A DNA stretch of 64,000 nt from Aselliscus stoliczkanus (lineage: Eukaryota; Chordata; Mammalia; Chiroptera; Hipposideridae). Positions within the stretch are counted from its first letter, which is position 1. The number at the start of each line of letters is the position of its first letter. The stretch covers positions 87,989,478 to 88,053,477 of the forward strand of contig CM066738.1 in NCBI GenBank assembly GCA_033961575.1. Direction: 5' to 3'. Below are positions 33,297 to 44,924 of this stretch, in pieces. Position numbers and translations under genes: made by a program. Under the pieces are notes generated by a model. That model was given only the letters and a program-made list of their open reading frames with translations. It made no database searches and was not told where the DNA came from.

Positions 33297-33432
33297 TTTT
33301 TTTTTTTAGCTGAGCCATCCTGCCACCTGTTGACAGCTCAGCGGCAGCTCAGTTCTGAATGGGCATTGAACTGCTGTTGCTCAGAGCTCAGCTCGCACTC
33401 TTGAATGAGCTCTTAACCAACTGGCTGGCCTT
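33297..33432 (-). mobile_element. Short tRNA-SINE
   Basis: Minus strand: GTTGGTTAAGAGCTCATTC, a B-box-like CAGTTCAATGCCC, CTGAGCTGCCGCTGAGCTGT, CAGGTGGCAGGATGGCTCAG and an A-tail next to a (TA)n tract (33279-33295). Same class as 6945, 20594 and 39305. Confidence 0.88.
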
Positions 33433-34147
33433 TTGCATATATCTTTTTGAGTTATTGTTTTGGTTCCTTTGGATATAGTGAAATTGCTGGATCATATGAT
33501 AGTTCTATTTTTAGGTTTTTGAGGAACCTCCATACAGTTTTTCATAGTGGCTGTACTAGTTGACAATTCCAGCAACTGTGCACCAAGGTTCCTTTTTCAA
33601 AACCTCTCAGCATTTATTATCTCTTGTCTTTTTGATATGGTCATTCCAACAGGCATGAGATGATATCTTATTGTGGTTTTGATTTGCAGTTCCCTGATGA
33701 CTGGTGATGTTGAGTATCTTTTCATGTACCTATTGGTTATTTTTTATCTTCTTTGGAAAAACATCTATTCAGGTCCATTACTCATTTTTAAATCGGATTA
33801 TGTGTTATTTTGCTATTGAGTTGTATGAGTTCTTTATATATTTGAGGTATTAACCTTTTGCCAGATATATGGTTTGAAAATGTTGTTTTTCCCACTCTAT
33901 AGGTTGTCTTTACACTTTGTTGGTTTGTTTTTATTTTTCTATCCAGAAGCTTTTTAGTTTAATACTAAACATTTTTTTGTTGTTTTATTTTGTTTCTTGT
34001 ACTTTAGGTGTTATATACAAAAGATCATTGACAAGGATCATGTCAAAGAGCTTTTCTTCCTGTTTTCTTCTAGGAGATTCATGGTTTCAGATCTTACATT
34101 TAAGTTCTTAATCCATTTCTACTAAATATTAGTAGTATAAGGTAGGG

Positions 34148-34550
34148 GCCTAGGCTGAGTGGCACATTGGTTAAGAATTGGCTTGGGATGCCACCTCTAA
34201 GCAGCAGAGCTCCAGTTTGGATCCCACATGTGGGCCAGTGACGCTGCGCCCTCTACAGCTAAGATGGTGAACAATAGCTCCACCTGGAGCTGGGCTGCTG
34301 TGAGTCACCTGCGACGGGCGGTGTAGGCTGCAGTGGGGCTGGCCAGCAGCTGGCATGCATTTTTGTGAGCTGCCGTGAGCCACCCTGAGTGGCCATCCAA
34401 TGGCCAGTGAGTGACTGCCTCAGCGGGGAAGAGCCCAATGTCCTAGTGAAGCAATGTCCTCCACAACTAGACTGAAGAACAAAAGGACAGCAACTTGTCT
34501 GTTCCCCTTCCCTGATTCCCCAATAAAATTTAAAAAAAAAAAATAGAAAA
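34148..34550 (+). mobile_element. Long T+ tRNA-SINE
   Basis: Head with GGCTGAGTGGCACATTGG, B-box-like GTTTGGATCCC, CTACAGCTAAGATGGTGAAC, GC-rich body, GACTGAAGAACAAAAGGACA, CCCCTTCCCTGATTCC, AATAAAATTT and an A-tail. Flanks are GGTAGGGGCCTAG / AGATAGGGCCTAG. The TCTT terminator after AATAAA is lost. Confidence 0.9.
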
Positions 34551-35294
34551 AGATAGGGCCTAGTTTCTTTCTTTTACATGTGAATATCTAATTATCCCAG
34601 CACTATTTATTAAAGAACCACCTTTTTGCCATTGAGTATTCTTGGCTTTCTTATCAATTATTAGTTGATCACATACACTTGGGTTTATTTCTGGACTTCC
34701 ATTCTGTTCAATTGTTCTGTGTGTCTTTTTATGCCAGTGCCATACAGTTTTGATTATGATAGTTTTGTAATATGTGTAGTTTAAAATCAGGACGTATGAG
34801 GCCTCCTGCTATGTTCTTCTTTTTCATGATTGTTCTGGCTATTTGGGGTCTTTTGTGGTTCTATATAAACTTTAGGATTGTTTCTTCTACCTTTGTCAAA
34901 TTGTCATTGGAATCTTGATACAGGCTGCATTGAATGTATAGATGGCTTTTGGTAATATTGACAAATTAACAATATTAACTTCTTCTCCATGAATGTGGTA
35001 TGCCTTTCTGTTTATTTGTGTCTTATTTGATTTAATTCTCAGTGTCTTGTAGTTTTCAGAGTAGAGATATTTCACTTTCTTGGCTAAGTTTATTCTTAAG
35101 TATTTTATTGTTTTTGATGCTTATTGTAAATGGGACCATTTTCTTTTTCAGATAATTTGTTGTTAGTATATAAAAATAGTACTGATTTTTGTATGTTAAT
35201 TTCATATCCTGAAACTTGACTGAATACATTGATTAAATCTGAGAGTGTTTTTTGATGGGGTCTTTAGGATTTTCTATATAAGGTGACATAATCT

Positions 35295-36289
35295 TATGTT
35301 TATTTAGGAGAAGAGATAGAAGGGGCATAAGAAGGTTTTCTTTAGAAATTTCCTTGGTGGTTTATTTTAGTGGTCTAGGTGAGAGGTGAGGGGAGGGCAG
35401 TGTGGACCAGAATTATATCTTTTGGAGATGAAGGTAAAAAGATGTCCAGGAGAAAAGTCAAGAGGCTTGGTCAAGGATCACTTACAGGTTTCTGCCTTAA
35501 TGATTCTACTTTACACCACTGAGAAGTCTTTTGTGTGTCCATATGGGGAGATATGTGATCAGCATCACTTTACCCCTGGGTAAGTTTGTTTTGTTGACTG
35601 AATTATTAGTAGAAATACATAGGCTGGAGCACAATATTAACAAAACCTGAGTTGTGAGTTTTATTTGACCCTAAATGGTTCAGTTAAATTTACTGTCTCA
35701 ATGGACCACAAATTCCATTCTTCATGTCTGCTTTCTCAGAAGAGCATATAGATCGCAAACATCCCTGGGAGAGAGCATGAAGCTGTTTCACTACAGATGT
35801 GTCTAAAAATACCGAACCAAACAAACAAACAAAAACGCCTCAAAATATTTGTCCTACAAATACAGATGATGAGCTCTTTCCTGGAGACGTTTAGCACAGT
35901 GGCTGGTGTACTATAGTTGCTAAATATTTATGGCATGGACATTGGATCATTAACATTGCATTTATAAGGAATTGTTTACATCCTTTTCAGAAGGAATTAG
36001 TATGTCCTGAATATCCTAAAGGGAGAGAGTGTAAGGCGAATGCACATTAAAGATTTTTCCTCTATGTCCTATGAACATTTAATAAACAGTATCTCAGACT
36101 AGAGGTAATATGGGACTCAGTAACACAGCCAGGGGAAAAGAGGAAGAAACCTGGTGTCATGAGATGCTTATGGAGATTGGGAAATGGCTGGATTGACTGT
36201 AATTCAGGGGACAAACACAACAGTAGAAAGCAGTCTGTTCTCTGATTCTTTGGTGCACTTGTAATCACTGAGGAAAGCAGCATCATCCT
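35295..36289. other. No gene; weak old repeat at left
   Basis: 35310-35480 may belong to the same unnamed ancient repeat as 32290. The rest is single-copy looking. Frames at 35386 (65 codons) and 36062 (74 codons, minus) lack motifs. Confidence 0.35.
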
Positions 36290-36415
36290 AACCGGGCTGT
36301 AAGCTCAGTGATGGAAAGAACCAATTTCATCCTGCTCACACTCGAAACTCCAGAGTCCAGTCAAGTGCCTGGTATATGGTTGATGTTTAATATGTATTTT
36401 ATGAGTGAATAAATA
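36290..36415 (+). repeat. L2 3' end
   Basis: GCTGTAAGCTCAGTGATGGA, GTCAAGTGCCTGGTATATGG and TGAGTGAATAAATAAA match the L2 3' terminal wording. Confidence 0.7.
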
Positions 36416-36419
36416 AAAA

Positions 36420-37074
36420 TGGTCCCAAACACTTTGCCTAAGATGAGATGGAGTTCAGCCATGGATCAGCGCTTGGGATCCAATCAGTGCAGGACAAATA
36501 CAAACTCAGTTAGCAAATCATATTGCTGTGGTTTGAGTCAGTTTGGGAAGGCATCTCTTTAGGTTTCAGGGACCCTGCCAGCATTGAAGTATGAAGATGA
36601 GTTTCTAGACACAGAGGTGAAGGGCTAGAAAGAACTAGACTACCTTCTATGGTTCTAGCCACTGCCTGGGGTTTTGGGGGAAATGCCCAAATTTTAGGTG
36701 GGATTGCTATTACAGAGGGTGACATTGTGAAATACAGGGAGTACCCAGTCAAAACAATTGGACTGAGCTGGAGATTGCTATGATTTAGAGGTTATCCCTC
36801 AAACTCAGAGATGTGTTTATTATGACACATTGTGGCTACACAGATGAACTAGGCACATTCTTGGTGTGTTCATGATCTAGTTTGGAGGGGCCATGTTAGA
36901 GCACTGAAGTTTTAAAGGTGCTCTCCCAGGAGTATAGGCAATATCCAGTGGGCCATAAACAAAAGGGGTCCACTCTACACAGACTGTCAATAGAGACATG
37001 ACTTTCCCAACTTAGGAAATGACTCTTAGGTTGATAGTTAAAGAATTTGTAAAAAAGATACCTTCCTTTGGTAG
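36420..37074. other. No recognised feature
   Basis: Single-copy looking. Minus frames of 80 and 101 codons (36510-37201) have no motif, and the second runs into L1 text. Confidence 0.4.
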
Positions 37075-37480
37075 GAAAAAAAAATGTACAAAGAAGAAGA
37101 AATACAAGCAAGAAGGTTATAAAGGTTATATGAAATACATTCTCAGAGACAATCATTGTGAGTATCTTGGTGAATAACCTTCCAGACATCTCTTTACACA
37201 TATATACACATAGAGATACATTTATACAATTCTACTGAAAAAGAATCATACCATGAATGCTATTTGTTCTGCTTTTTGCAACATCATCAAGTTATTTTAA
37301 TATTAATAACTTGAGATACACACCAATTTAAATAACTGCCTAGTCATTCATTTCACATGTATATCATTATTTACTTACCCATTCTCTGCTGATAGGTATT
37401 TCAGTTATTTCTAATTACTTTTATAAACAACATAGCAATGAATATGTAAATAGTGCTGCATTCATCATTTTACATTTAAC
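37075..37480 (-). mobile_element. L1 3' UTR, antisense
   Basis: CCTTCCAGACATCTCTTTAC, AAAGAATCATACCATGAATG and CTGATAGGTATTTCAGTTAT are reverse L1M wording. Confidence 0.6.
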
Positions 37481-39291
37481 AAAAGTTAAAAACATGACTC
37501 TCAAATATTGAACACATGTCAAATTATTATGAAATCATCAGGATTGTACAGCTGGTTCATTGGACATTTGAAGAACACATACTTATGTATTTAGCAGAGA
37601 AAGGCAGTCTGTTGTAAGCTCACTAATTTGGAGACTTTTCAGGGTACTACAACTCTAATTTTGAGTTTGTATTATCTTCCAGGCAGAAATAATTTGCAGC
37701 TCTACCAAACAGAAGTCTACAAGTTCACATGTAACTTAACAATGCCTGGAATGTAATAAATAATGAATTCTGCATCTAACCAGGCACATTATCTTAAAGA
37801 ATTAAATAATCTTTCATAAGGGCCTATTAGTGCTTCAGTACAATATTGCAAGGACTTGTAGTCTTTTTCCTTATGTCTAAGATTTGGATATTTTTTTCTA
37901 AGACATATTTGTCGTCAAACTTGGCTTCATTTTGAAAGAAAGATGAGACCAGGTGGATAGGGATGAGAAAGGTTATGGGTGCCTGGAAGGTGATGGAGGT
38001 TTTCTCAGCCAATCTATGTAGAGCAGTGTCATAATCTTTGTTGAAAATTTGTTGGTCTATTTTTCTTTCTAACTAAGTTGTAAGTTCCTCAAAGGTGGGT
38101 ACTGTGTTTTATTTCTTTTTCTTTCCTGTATTCTTCAGGGCACTTAGATAGTCCCATTGAAATGACCTAGTTGGACTGAAGAGAATTAAAACTGAACCTC
38201 AAGTGTGCATTTTAATTCAAGTGAATGTGGGGTTTTCTCTCTAAATATATTTATGAAAAGTTACAAAGGGTGTTGGACACTACACAGATCTTGGAAGGGG
38301 AAAATTTTTTTTTTTTGAGAATGTCTTATCCTAAAAGAATTGATTGCTCTGGCAAGTAAGGGGTTAAATGCTGACCTAAGAAAACCTAAAGGGATTAAGT
38401 CACCACTTGGCCACTGGCTTCACAATCAGTCTTTTGCCTGGATCTTTCCCCAATTCCTGGCCTGGAATATGGAGGTCACTTTTCAGATTTGACCTTCTGC
38501 TCCTCCTTCCAGTTTTTCCTTGAAGCTTGGTTTCAAAATGAGCCTGTAACTGGATTGCTGGAAGGAACTAACACTGCCATTATGAATTGCCAAGCTCCTT
38601 TAGGCTGAGGCAAGAAAGATTTCTGTCTGACAGCTGAATTTCACATTACTGCTTGGTCTGATTAACTCTGTTCACTGGTGATGACCAGGATCTCATTACA
38701 CCTTTATCAATAGCAACCTTTCTACTGTGTTAAACTGGATTTTTTTTTCTCATTGCTTGTAATTTTTCCAATTGAATGAGTGTTAACAAGGGAGTTTTTT
38801 GATGTTAGGATCATTAGTGTTTCTCACTCTCATGTTTTTCTTTACAGGCTGAGCCATTTAGGAACTGAATCAGTGAGTACAATAGGGGACTGAGGTAGAC
38901 AGTCCTAGGTCAGTTACCTGCCTCTGGCTCCTTTTTGTAGAGGATTTACAAAAGGTTTCAATAGGCATAGAAGTATCTTCACTTTGGAGTCAGTTATAGC
39001 ATCCTCAATTTTCTTCCACCATCATTTTCTTGGATAATTCCTCACATACCCAAGGGAAGATGTGTGGCTCCTTTTAAATTAAAGTGAAATCACATGATGA
39101 AATTGACTTGCCTCGTAGAGTCTTTGTCCCCCCAAAAAACACCTTGAAGGAGAAGAATAAATTTTTTAAAGCTTATTTTAGTGCTTTATTAAAAGGAAAA
39201 CATGCTCTATGGGTATGTGTTAGAGATCAGTTTAGACTCTGGCCGAAATTCAATCCTTTCTCTATCATAGTCACAATAGAAATACATGTTC
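37481..39291. other. Mostly single-copy; possible conserved non-coding patch
   Basis: An L2-like stretch lies near 38060-38180 (TAAGTTCCTCAAAGGTGGGT). 38370-38720 is repeat-free and balanced in composition with no open frame, which would fit a regulatory element. No gene called. Confidence 0.35.
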
Positions 39292-39304
39292 AGGAGGACC
39301 ATTC

Positions 39305-39464
39305 CTTTTTTTTTTTTTTTTTTTTTTGTTAGCTGAGCCATCCTGCCACCTGTTGGCAGCTCAGTGGCAGCTCAGCTCAGGCTGGGTATTGAACTGCTGT
39401 TGCTCAGAGCTCAGTTCACACTCTTGAGTGAGTTCTTCACTGACTGAGCCACTCGGCAGGCCCT
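39305..39464 (-). mobile_element. Short tRNA-SINE, clear duplication
   Basis: Perfect 13-base flanks AGGAGGACCATTC at 39292-39304 and 39465-39477. Minus strand: GGGCCTGCCGAGTGGCTCAG, B-box-like CAGTTCAATACCC, CTGAGCTGAGCTGCCACTGA, CAGGTGGCAGGATGGCTCAG and a long A-tail. Confidence 0.95.
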
Positions 39465-39584
39465 AGGAGGACCATTCTTTAGGAAGCTCCATGAGCAAGG
39501 AAAACTCAGCCCCATCCCCTGTTTTGGACTGACCAAGGCAGGAAACTCCTTAGACATTTTACAACTACAAATAAAAGTAATTTT

Positions 39585-39895
39585 GTGGCGTGTCAGATAG
39601 TCACATGTCTTGTTAGGGAGACCACTTCATGCATGGAGTAGAGGCTTGATCACTGCACTATACACCTGAAGCTGATGTTGTATAGTATTGTATGCCAACT
39701 GCAACTGAATATGTGGATGGTCACGGGATGTGGAGTATACTGTGGAGGGGAGTCAGGGGAGTTGTGATGGATATGTATGATATGGGGGGGAGTGGGGTGG
39801 CGAACTGGGGGAGGGGGGCTTTCACTTTTGGGGGTAAAGAGTATAACTATTGCATTGTGTTGTACACCTGAAACTAATAAAAAACAAACAAACTA
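39585..39895 (+). mobile_element. L1-type 3' end, parts in order A-B
   Basis: Block A (39585-39745: GTCACATGTCTTGTTAGGGA, ACACCTGAAGCTGATGTTGT) precedes block B (39783-39860: GGGGGAGTGGGGTGGCGAAC). The end is TGTTGTACACCTGAAACTAA and an A-rich tail. It shares its end with the small insertion at 19609 and its blocks with 31985. Confidence 0.78.
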
Positions 39896-39899
39896 AATA

Positions 39900-41415
39900 A
39901 ACATAATAACAGGGATCAAGTAATTTGAGATATTTGGTTCAAACTTTGGAAAATCTCAGAATTCCAGTGTCCTATTGTGAAAAATATGGATGAAGATTAT
40001 GTAATATCAGGAAAAAAATGGAGTTGCCTCTTTGCTGTAATTGGAGAATTCTAGAAAACTTCCTTAATCAGAATCTAAATTACTGCCCAGAATTCTTGCA
40101 TTAATGATTTTCCTTCCTGGCTTAAATACTCTGCTCCTTCCTAGCTTTCCTATAAAATTGAGCACCTGGTGAGGGGTATGATATGAAGTTATTTGACTTT
40201 GCTGTAAATAGTGTTATTAGTTTATTTATGCCCAAAAAGATGTCTGTTCTCCTAAAGAAAATTTTGAGTGCCCTGAGGTGAGGTAGAAAATGCAATAATG
40301 CAAAAGTAATGGCAGGGGAGCAAAAACTCAACGTTTTCCCACTTCACAATTTGCATGATTCTGAGAAGCTTTCCTTGTCTTAAACCATGTGTATCTTTTA
40401 GAGTCATTGGGAATTATCCCATTTCCCCTGCTGTTAGGTGCTCAGGTTTTCTCTCCCATTGCTTCCGTTTAGTTTTGTAGCAGTATTGTTTACCTTGGTA
40501 AAGCATTTGGAAAGCTGAATGTTCCTCTCAAAGACACATTACAAAACAAAGCCACAGGATATTGCATTATAAGTGAAACTGATGGGGAATAGCTCAGATT
40601 GAATCTGTAATGTACTCAAGTTAGAGTCATGGCCACCTCCTGTTCCATTGTGCAAAGTGGAAAATGTACTGTATAATCTGTCTCCATAAGGTAATATTCC
40701 CAGATAACTTGTAATAAGAGTCTTCGCTCCTGCTATCAGATCACACACAGGGCCGATCCAAGGCCAGCTGAAAAAAAAATGCATCACTCTGGGTGCTATT
40801 ATATCAGACTTCATCGCCTCAGGCACTTGTGGGGAGATAGATGTTTCCAGAGAAATTTTATTAAGAATAAACTCAAGATAAGGAAAACAATGGAAACAGC
40901 ATTTTTTTCCCTGGCAAGCACTTATTAATGTTTAATAATGTCAGTATTAGCATAACAGCTGTATTTTAGTTGGAAAGACAACCAGAGAATTTATTTAACG
41001 AAATTCAGAAACATCGAACCACCTCACAAGCATATTTGTTACTCATAAAAATTATGTTAAAACTGTGTGTATGAAAGAATGTTGCAGCAATAAAAATGAA
41101 TAACAACATCTATAAAGAAATGGAATTTCTTATCTCAAAATTTCCCTATAAATGTTGGGACATTAGAGCTGTTTTCTTTTAAAATTGTTCTTTACCTTGT
41201 ATTTTGAAAACTTTAATGTTTCTAATGTTCAGTGGTCAGAGAAAGCAGTAACATTTGATTTTGATCCCTTTGAGACTGGTTATTTCCATAAAGGAAGTGG
41301 TGGAGAAAGAAAGGGGATAGATGAGAAAGAAGAAGAAAGGCAATCTATAATTATCCTACTTTTACTGATATTTACAGTTTTTCAAAAGACATTCACATCT
41401 ATGTTGTTAGAAAAT
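39900..41415. other. Single-copy sequence, no gene called
   Basis: 40540-40860 is repeat-free and balanced. A minus frame of 95 codons there (40539-40826) has no motif. 41185-41454 has an open plus frame of 89 codons without motif. Confidence 0.4.
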
Positions 41416-41419
41416 AAAC

Positions 41420-42300
41420 TGAGAAATATTAAAATGTTAAAAGTTTATTTGTGAAAAAATTGGTTTGAATAGAGCAGCACTGAACTAGAATAACTAGGAA
41501 CACTCCCCCTATCGGCTCTCAGGGAGAGACTTGATAGAGAGGAGGCAGAAGCAAAATAAGGAGACTGACTGGCTATAGTGTGAAGGCTAGTTGGCTGTTT
41601 CTTTTTTTTTTTCTTTAAAGATTTTATTGGGGGTTTGGGGGACGAAACAGCGTTGGAGAATCAGGGAAGGGGAACAGACAAGTTGTCCTTTTGTTCTTCA
41701 GTCTAGTTGTGGAGGACATTGCTTCACTGGCCCATGTTGTTATTATCATTGCACTCTTCCAGGCCGAGGCAGATAAGTCACCAGCCATTGGATGGCTGCT
41801 CTGAGGGCTCATGACAGCTCACACTGGGCTGCCTGCCGCTTACACTGGCTACTGGCCACTCACGGTAGCTTATGGGAGCCCACTGCAGCCCCACTGCAGC
41901 CTACGCCATCACCAGTGACTCACAGCAGCCTGGCTCTAGGTCGAGCTGTTGTTCACCATCTTCGCTGCAGAGGGCACAGGTCACCGGCCCACGAGGGATC
42001 TGAACTAGCGATCTTGCTGCTCAGAGCTCGCACTCCCAAGCCAACTCTTAACAAGCCACTTGGCTGACCCTAATTTGCGGTTTCTGATTGGTTGCTTTTG
42101 TAACCTTTTGATTTTGTAACCTTGAGATATTCATAGGCTTAAATTTTGGTTTGCATATGTAGGCCATCACGGCATTAGAGCCATACCAGTGTATAGCCTG
42201 GTTGTTTTAGTTTAGAACAGCCATGTTGATATATTCCAATGTCAGGGACCCACCTATACTTTGCATAGCACCCTGCTTTCCAGAACTGGAGCAACCCACT
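41420..42300 (-). mobile_element. Possible old LTR split by SINE (tentative)
   Basis: With the SINE removed, the minus strand reads a CAACCAATCAG CCAAT-like box, then CTCCTTATTTTGCTTCTGCC and, further on, AATAAAC near its end. This order (promoter-like, pyrimidine-rich, AATAAA) suggests a retroviral LTR, but I found no matching TG...CA ends or duplication. Confidence 0.3.
41603..42072 (-). mobile_element. Long T+ tRNA-SINE
   Basis: Minus strand order: GGGTCAGCCAAGTGGCTTGT, B-box-like AGTTCAGATCCC, CTGCAGCGAAGATGGTGAAC, GC-rich body, GACTGAAGAACAAAAGGACA, CCCCTTCCCTGATTCTCC, then AATAAAATCTT and a tail. Flanks GTTGGCTGTTTCT / ATTTGCGGTTTCT are weakly similar. Confidence 0.88.
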
Positions 42301-42509
42301 CCGTCCCCTACCCCCCAACCACCCCAAAACACACACACACTGCCTAGGCTACTGTCCTCTGAGCTTTTGAATGGCATGTGGAGATTGCTTGAATTGATTG
42401 GATCATGATCATGGCTTGCTATCTTAACTACGCCCCCTGTACCCAAACCTTTTTCAAAATAGGATCAGAGTATAAAACGTCTTTCTAAACCCGTGGAGGT
42501 GTTCTAGAC

Positions 42510-42739
42510 CAGGGGTCAGCAAACTGCGGCTCTCCAGCCACATGCGGCTCTTTGGGTACGTACATGTGGCTCTGAACTAAAATTGGAAATGAAAATAAGA
42601 CTATCTAGTTTCATTTATAAAATTTTTAAAGGATATTATTCACATAATGGTGATTTCATTTGTTTTATGGCTCTCAAATCTTTAAATTGTTGTGAGGGAC
42701 AGGATTGGCTCTTCTGTCTCAAAAGTTTGCCAACCCCTG
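42510..42739 (+). mobile_element. hAT-type MITE (230 bp)
   Basis: Terminal inverted repeats CAGGGGTCAGCAAACT and, reversed at the right end, CAGGGGTTGGCAAACTT. 8-base flanks TTCTAGAC (42502-42509) and TTCCAGAC (42740-42747), one mismatch, as expected for hAT transposons. No coding capacity; moved by another element's transposase (Charlie-like, by analogy). Confidence 0.9.
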
Positions 42740-42849
42740 TTCCAGACTCTTAGTTATATATGCAGAAAAACAATCATGCCAGAAAGCATGAAACCTAATC
42801 TAAGATTGCATGATCTAGCATTTCTGTTTGCAATTAACATCTTTAATAA

Positions 42850-43035
42850 TAATGATAAAAAATAATTTATTTTCTGAGATTTAAGTGCTAGGAACTGTGT
42901 CAAGATTTTATACACATTATCTCTTTTAATGTTCTCTGTGATAATCATGTATTTCTATGAGAAATTAATGTTTATTTCTATGAAGAAATCAGGCTCAAAA
43001 TGGAGAGAGGACTAGAACTGAAGTCTCTCTGATTC
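42850..43035 (-). repeat. MIR, reverse
   Basis: AAGTGCTAGGAACTGTGTCA, TACACATTATCTCTTTTAAT, GAAATCAGGCTCAAAATGGA and ACTAGAACTGAAGTCTCTCT follow reverse MIR order. It supplied the target for the tRNA-half insertion next door. Confidence 0.65.
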
Positions 43036-43048
43036 TAAAGCTGTACCT

Positions 43049-43092
43049 TGATGGGTTGCCTGGCTAGCTCAGTCTGTATAGCATGAGACTCT
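43049..43092 (+). pseudogene. Inserted 5' half of tRNA-Lys(CUU)
   Basis: 43058-43095 reads GCCTGGCTAGCTCAGTCTGT then ATAGCATGAGACTCTTAA. This matches tRNA-Lys-CUU from base 1 into the anticodon loop with about three differences, then stops. A 13-base repeat TAAAGCTGTACCT flanks it (43036-43048 and 43093-43105), so it was inserted. Nine extra bases, TGATGGGTT, precede the tRNA start, perhaps a leader. There is no A-tail. It is either a tailless retrocopy of a tRNA half or a truncated tRNA-SINE. Confidence 0.75.
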
Positions 43093-43105
43093 TAAAGCTG
43101 TACCT

Positions 43106-44920
43106 GTTTATCTGAAAGACTTAATGGGTCCAAACATTTTGCCCACGATCAGCTGGTAAAATGCGTACACTGTAGTATCAGAGGAGCCTTCATTCCACTT
43201 GTCAATTTTACCTCTGAAAATGCATTACCAAATCATTCACTGAGACATCTTGACAAAGGAAGTAGTATGGACTGTCACTCAAGGAAGATGTTCTTTAGGA
43301 AGTGAGACTAGAGCTATCCTAGAGTGGAGAAGGGATCAGAATTTGTGTGGAAAAGACAAGGGAAGACCTTTCTGTTGGAAGCAGAGGAAGCACTGAATTT
43401 AGGCAAGATGAATGGAAGCAATGAAGACACACTTGTCTTCTCAAGACATGTTTTTCTTGCATTTTGCAATGAGAAGATGATTTGGATTCTTTCTGGAATG
43501 AGTACAAAGAGAAGCTTGCATGTCTCATTCACTTAAAGATCAACGAAAACAAGCAATTCTACTAAAACCCATGAAGCATCAGCAGAAAGAATAATAAAGA
43601 AAATATAGTTTTCTGTGAAAGTTCTGATTTATTTATGACTTTTAGTTATTTCCTTTACGTACAAATACCCAAGTAGGTAAAATCAATAATTAACTAATGT
43701 TTGAAAATACTTTGAAGAGAAAGAAAATAACAATTAACCAGTATCTGGCATGATTATTTGTATTCTATTTCCCCCCTTTTTGGGACAACTAATATTCTAG
43801 AATTAATTCATATAATCTGTTGGAAATTACAACTCTAGGAATAATGAATTTAAGGGGTAACAAAGGATCTCAATTTGCAGTGTCTTCATTAGTTTTCACT
43901 TTTTAATTAGCTTGTGTATATTTACAATCCCTTCTGGTGACTAATAATATGAAAAACAGCCAGGGAATGATGTTACTTCAGAGAAGTGAAGATTGAGTTA
44001 AATGATTAAGGAATTTTTGAGATACAAAGGAACACAGGTGCCATTGGATAATGATTTATAATTTACTAAAAACTTTTACTATAGATCACATCTGGTCCTT
44101 TTTCTTGTTTCTTATTTTTAAGTCCCGTGTGACAGAGAGGGGTACAGTTTAGTAGGCATTTCTGGAGAGGGATGTAGGGGGAAAAAGTATCATCTGAGAA
44201 AAAGATGACATTTTAACTGTTTGGCCTAGAAAATGTAAGACTAGTACAGAGAGACCTGATAGCCATAACCTAACCCTCGTATTATATATTATTGAGGGAC
44301 ATGTGTGTGGTTTTGAAAACTAAAGATTGGAAGTTACTGAAGAATTTTCTAACAATGAGAGCTGCCCGACAGTGGAACTGGTGCTTGCTGAAGTAGGAAG
44401 TTCCTCCTCCATGAAGTGTTCAGACTCAGGCTGGGAGAACACCTGGCAGGGTTGTTATATGCTGGGTGTGCCTCCACTGCCAATCCTAGTGTGCGCATGG
44501 GGGAGGATTGACAGTACTCTCTAAATGTGAGTTTTCAGCTTTTAATTGGTGATGGGATTCCACCAAGGAGGGGGTTGGTGAGGCTGGATAAAGCTGACTC
44601 TCCAACAGTTTCTTTGTATTACTAAGATTTCTATGCTTTCTAAGAATGTAGGCAAAGAGAATGAAACTGGAGTTCTGGAAGGACATTTCATTATGTTAGG
44701 AAACATTTTTAGTTGAAAAAGAGTAAATATTTATGATATCTTAATTTTCAGAGGCATAACACTTGTAGAAATATACAAAGCAGGCTAATGTTGTCTTTGG
44801 ATTCTTTTGACCTGAGTTTTTTTCTCTCTCTCCTCCAGATTTACCTTTTGTCATATCTTTAATGTCTGTGCCTAAAGTTTTCCTACTATCCCATTAGGTC
44901 TGCACAGGAATCAGATGACC
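43106..44920. other. Single-copy sequence, no gene called
   Basis: Overlapping open frames on both strands at 43314-43536 have no motif. No repeat recognised. Confidence 0.4.
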
Positions 44921-44924
44921 CTAT

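Larger units (their letters stand above)
32643..35290 (-). mobile_element. L1 3' half, antisense, with two nested SINEs
   Basis: Starts with a T-run and the L1 3' end text (CAGCTTTATTTTCGTATAAT) and runs through the 3' UTR (GATATAGTGAAATTGCTGGA) into the ORF2 C-terminal region (GATAGTTTTGTAATATGTGT, GTAAATGGGACCATTTTCTT). It stops near the position where the FADD motif of reverse transcriptase would follow. SINEs at 33297-33432 and 34148-34550 are later. 5'-truncated L1, non-coding. Confidence 0.88.
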
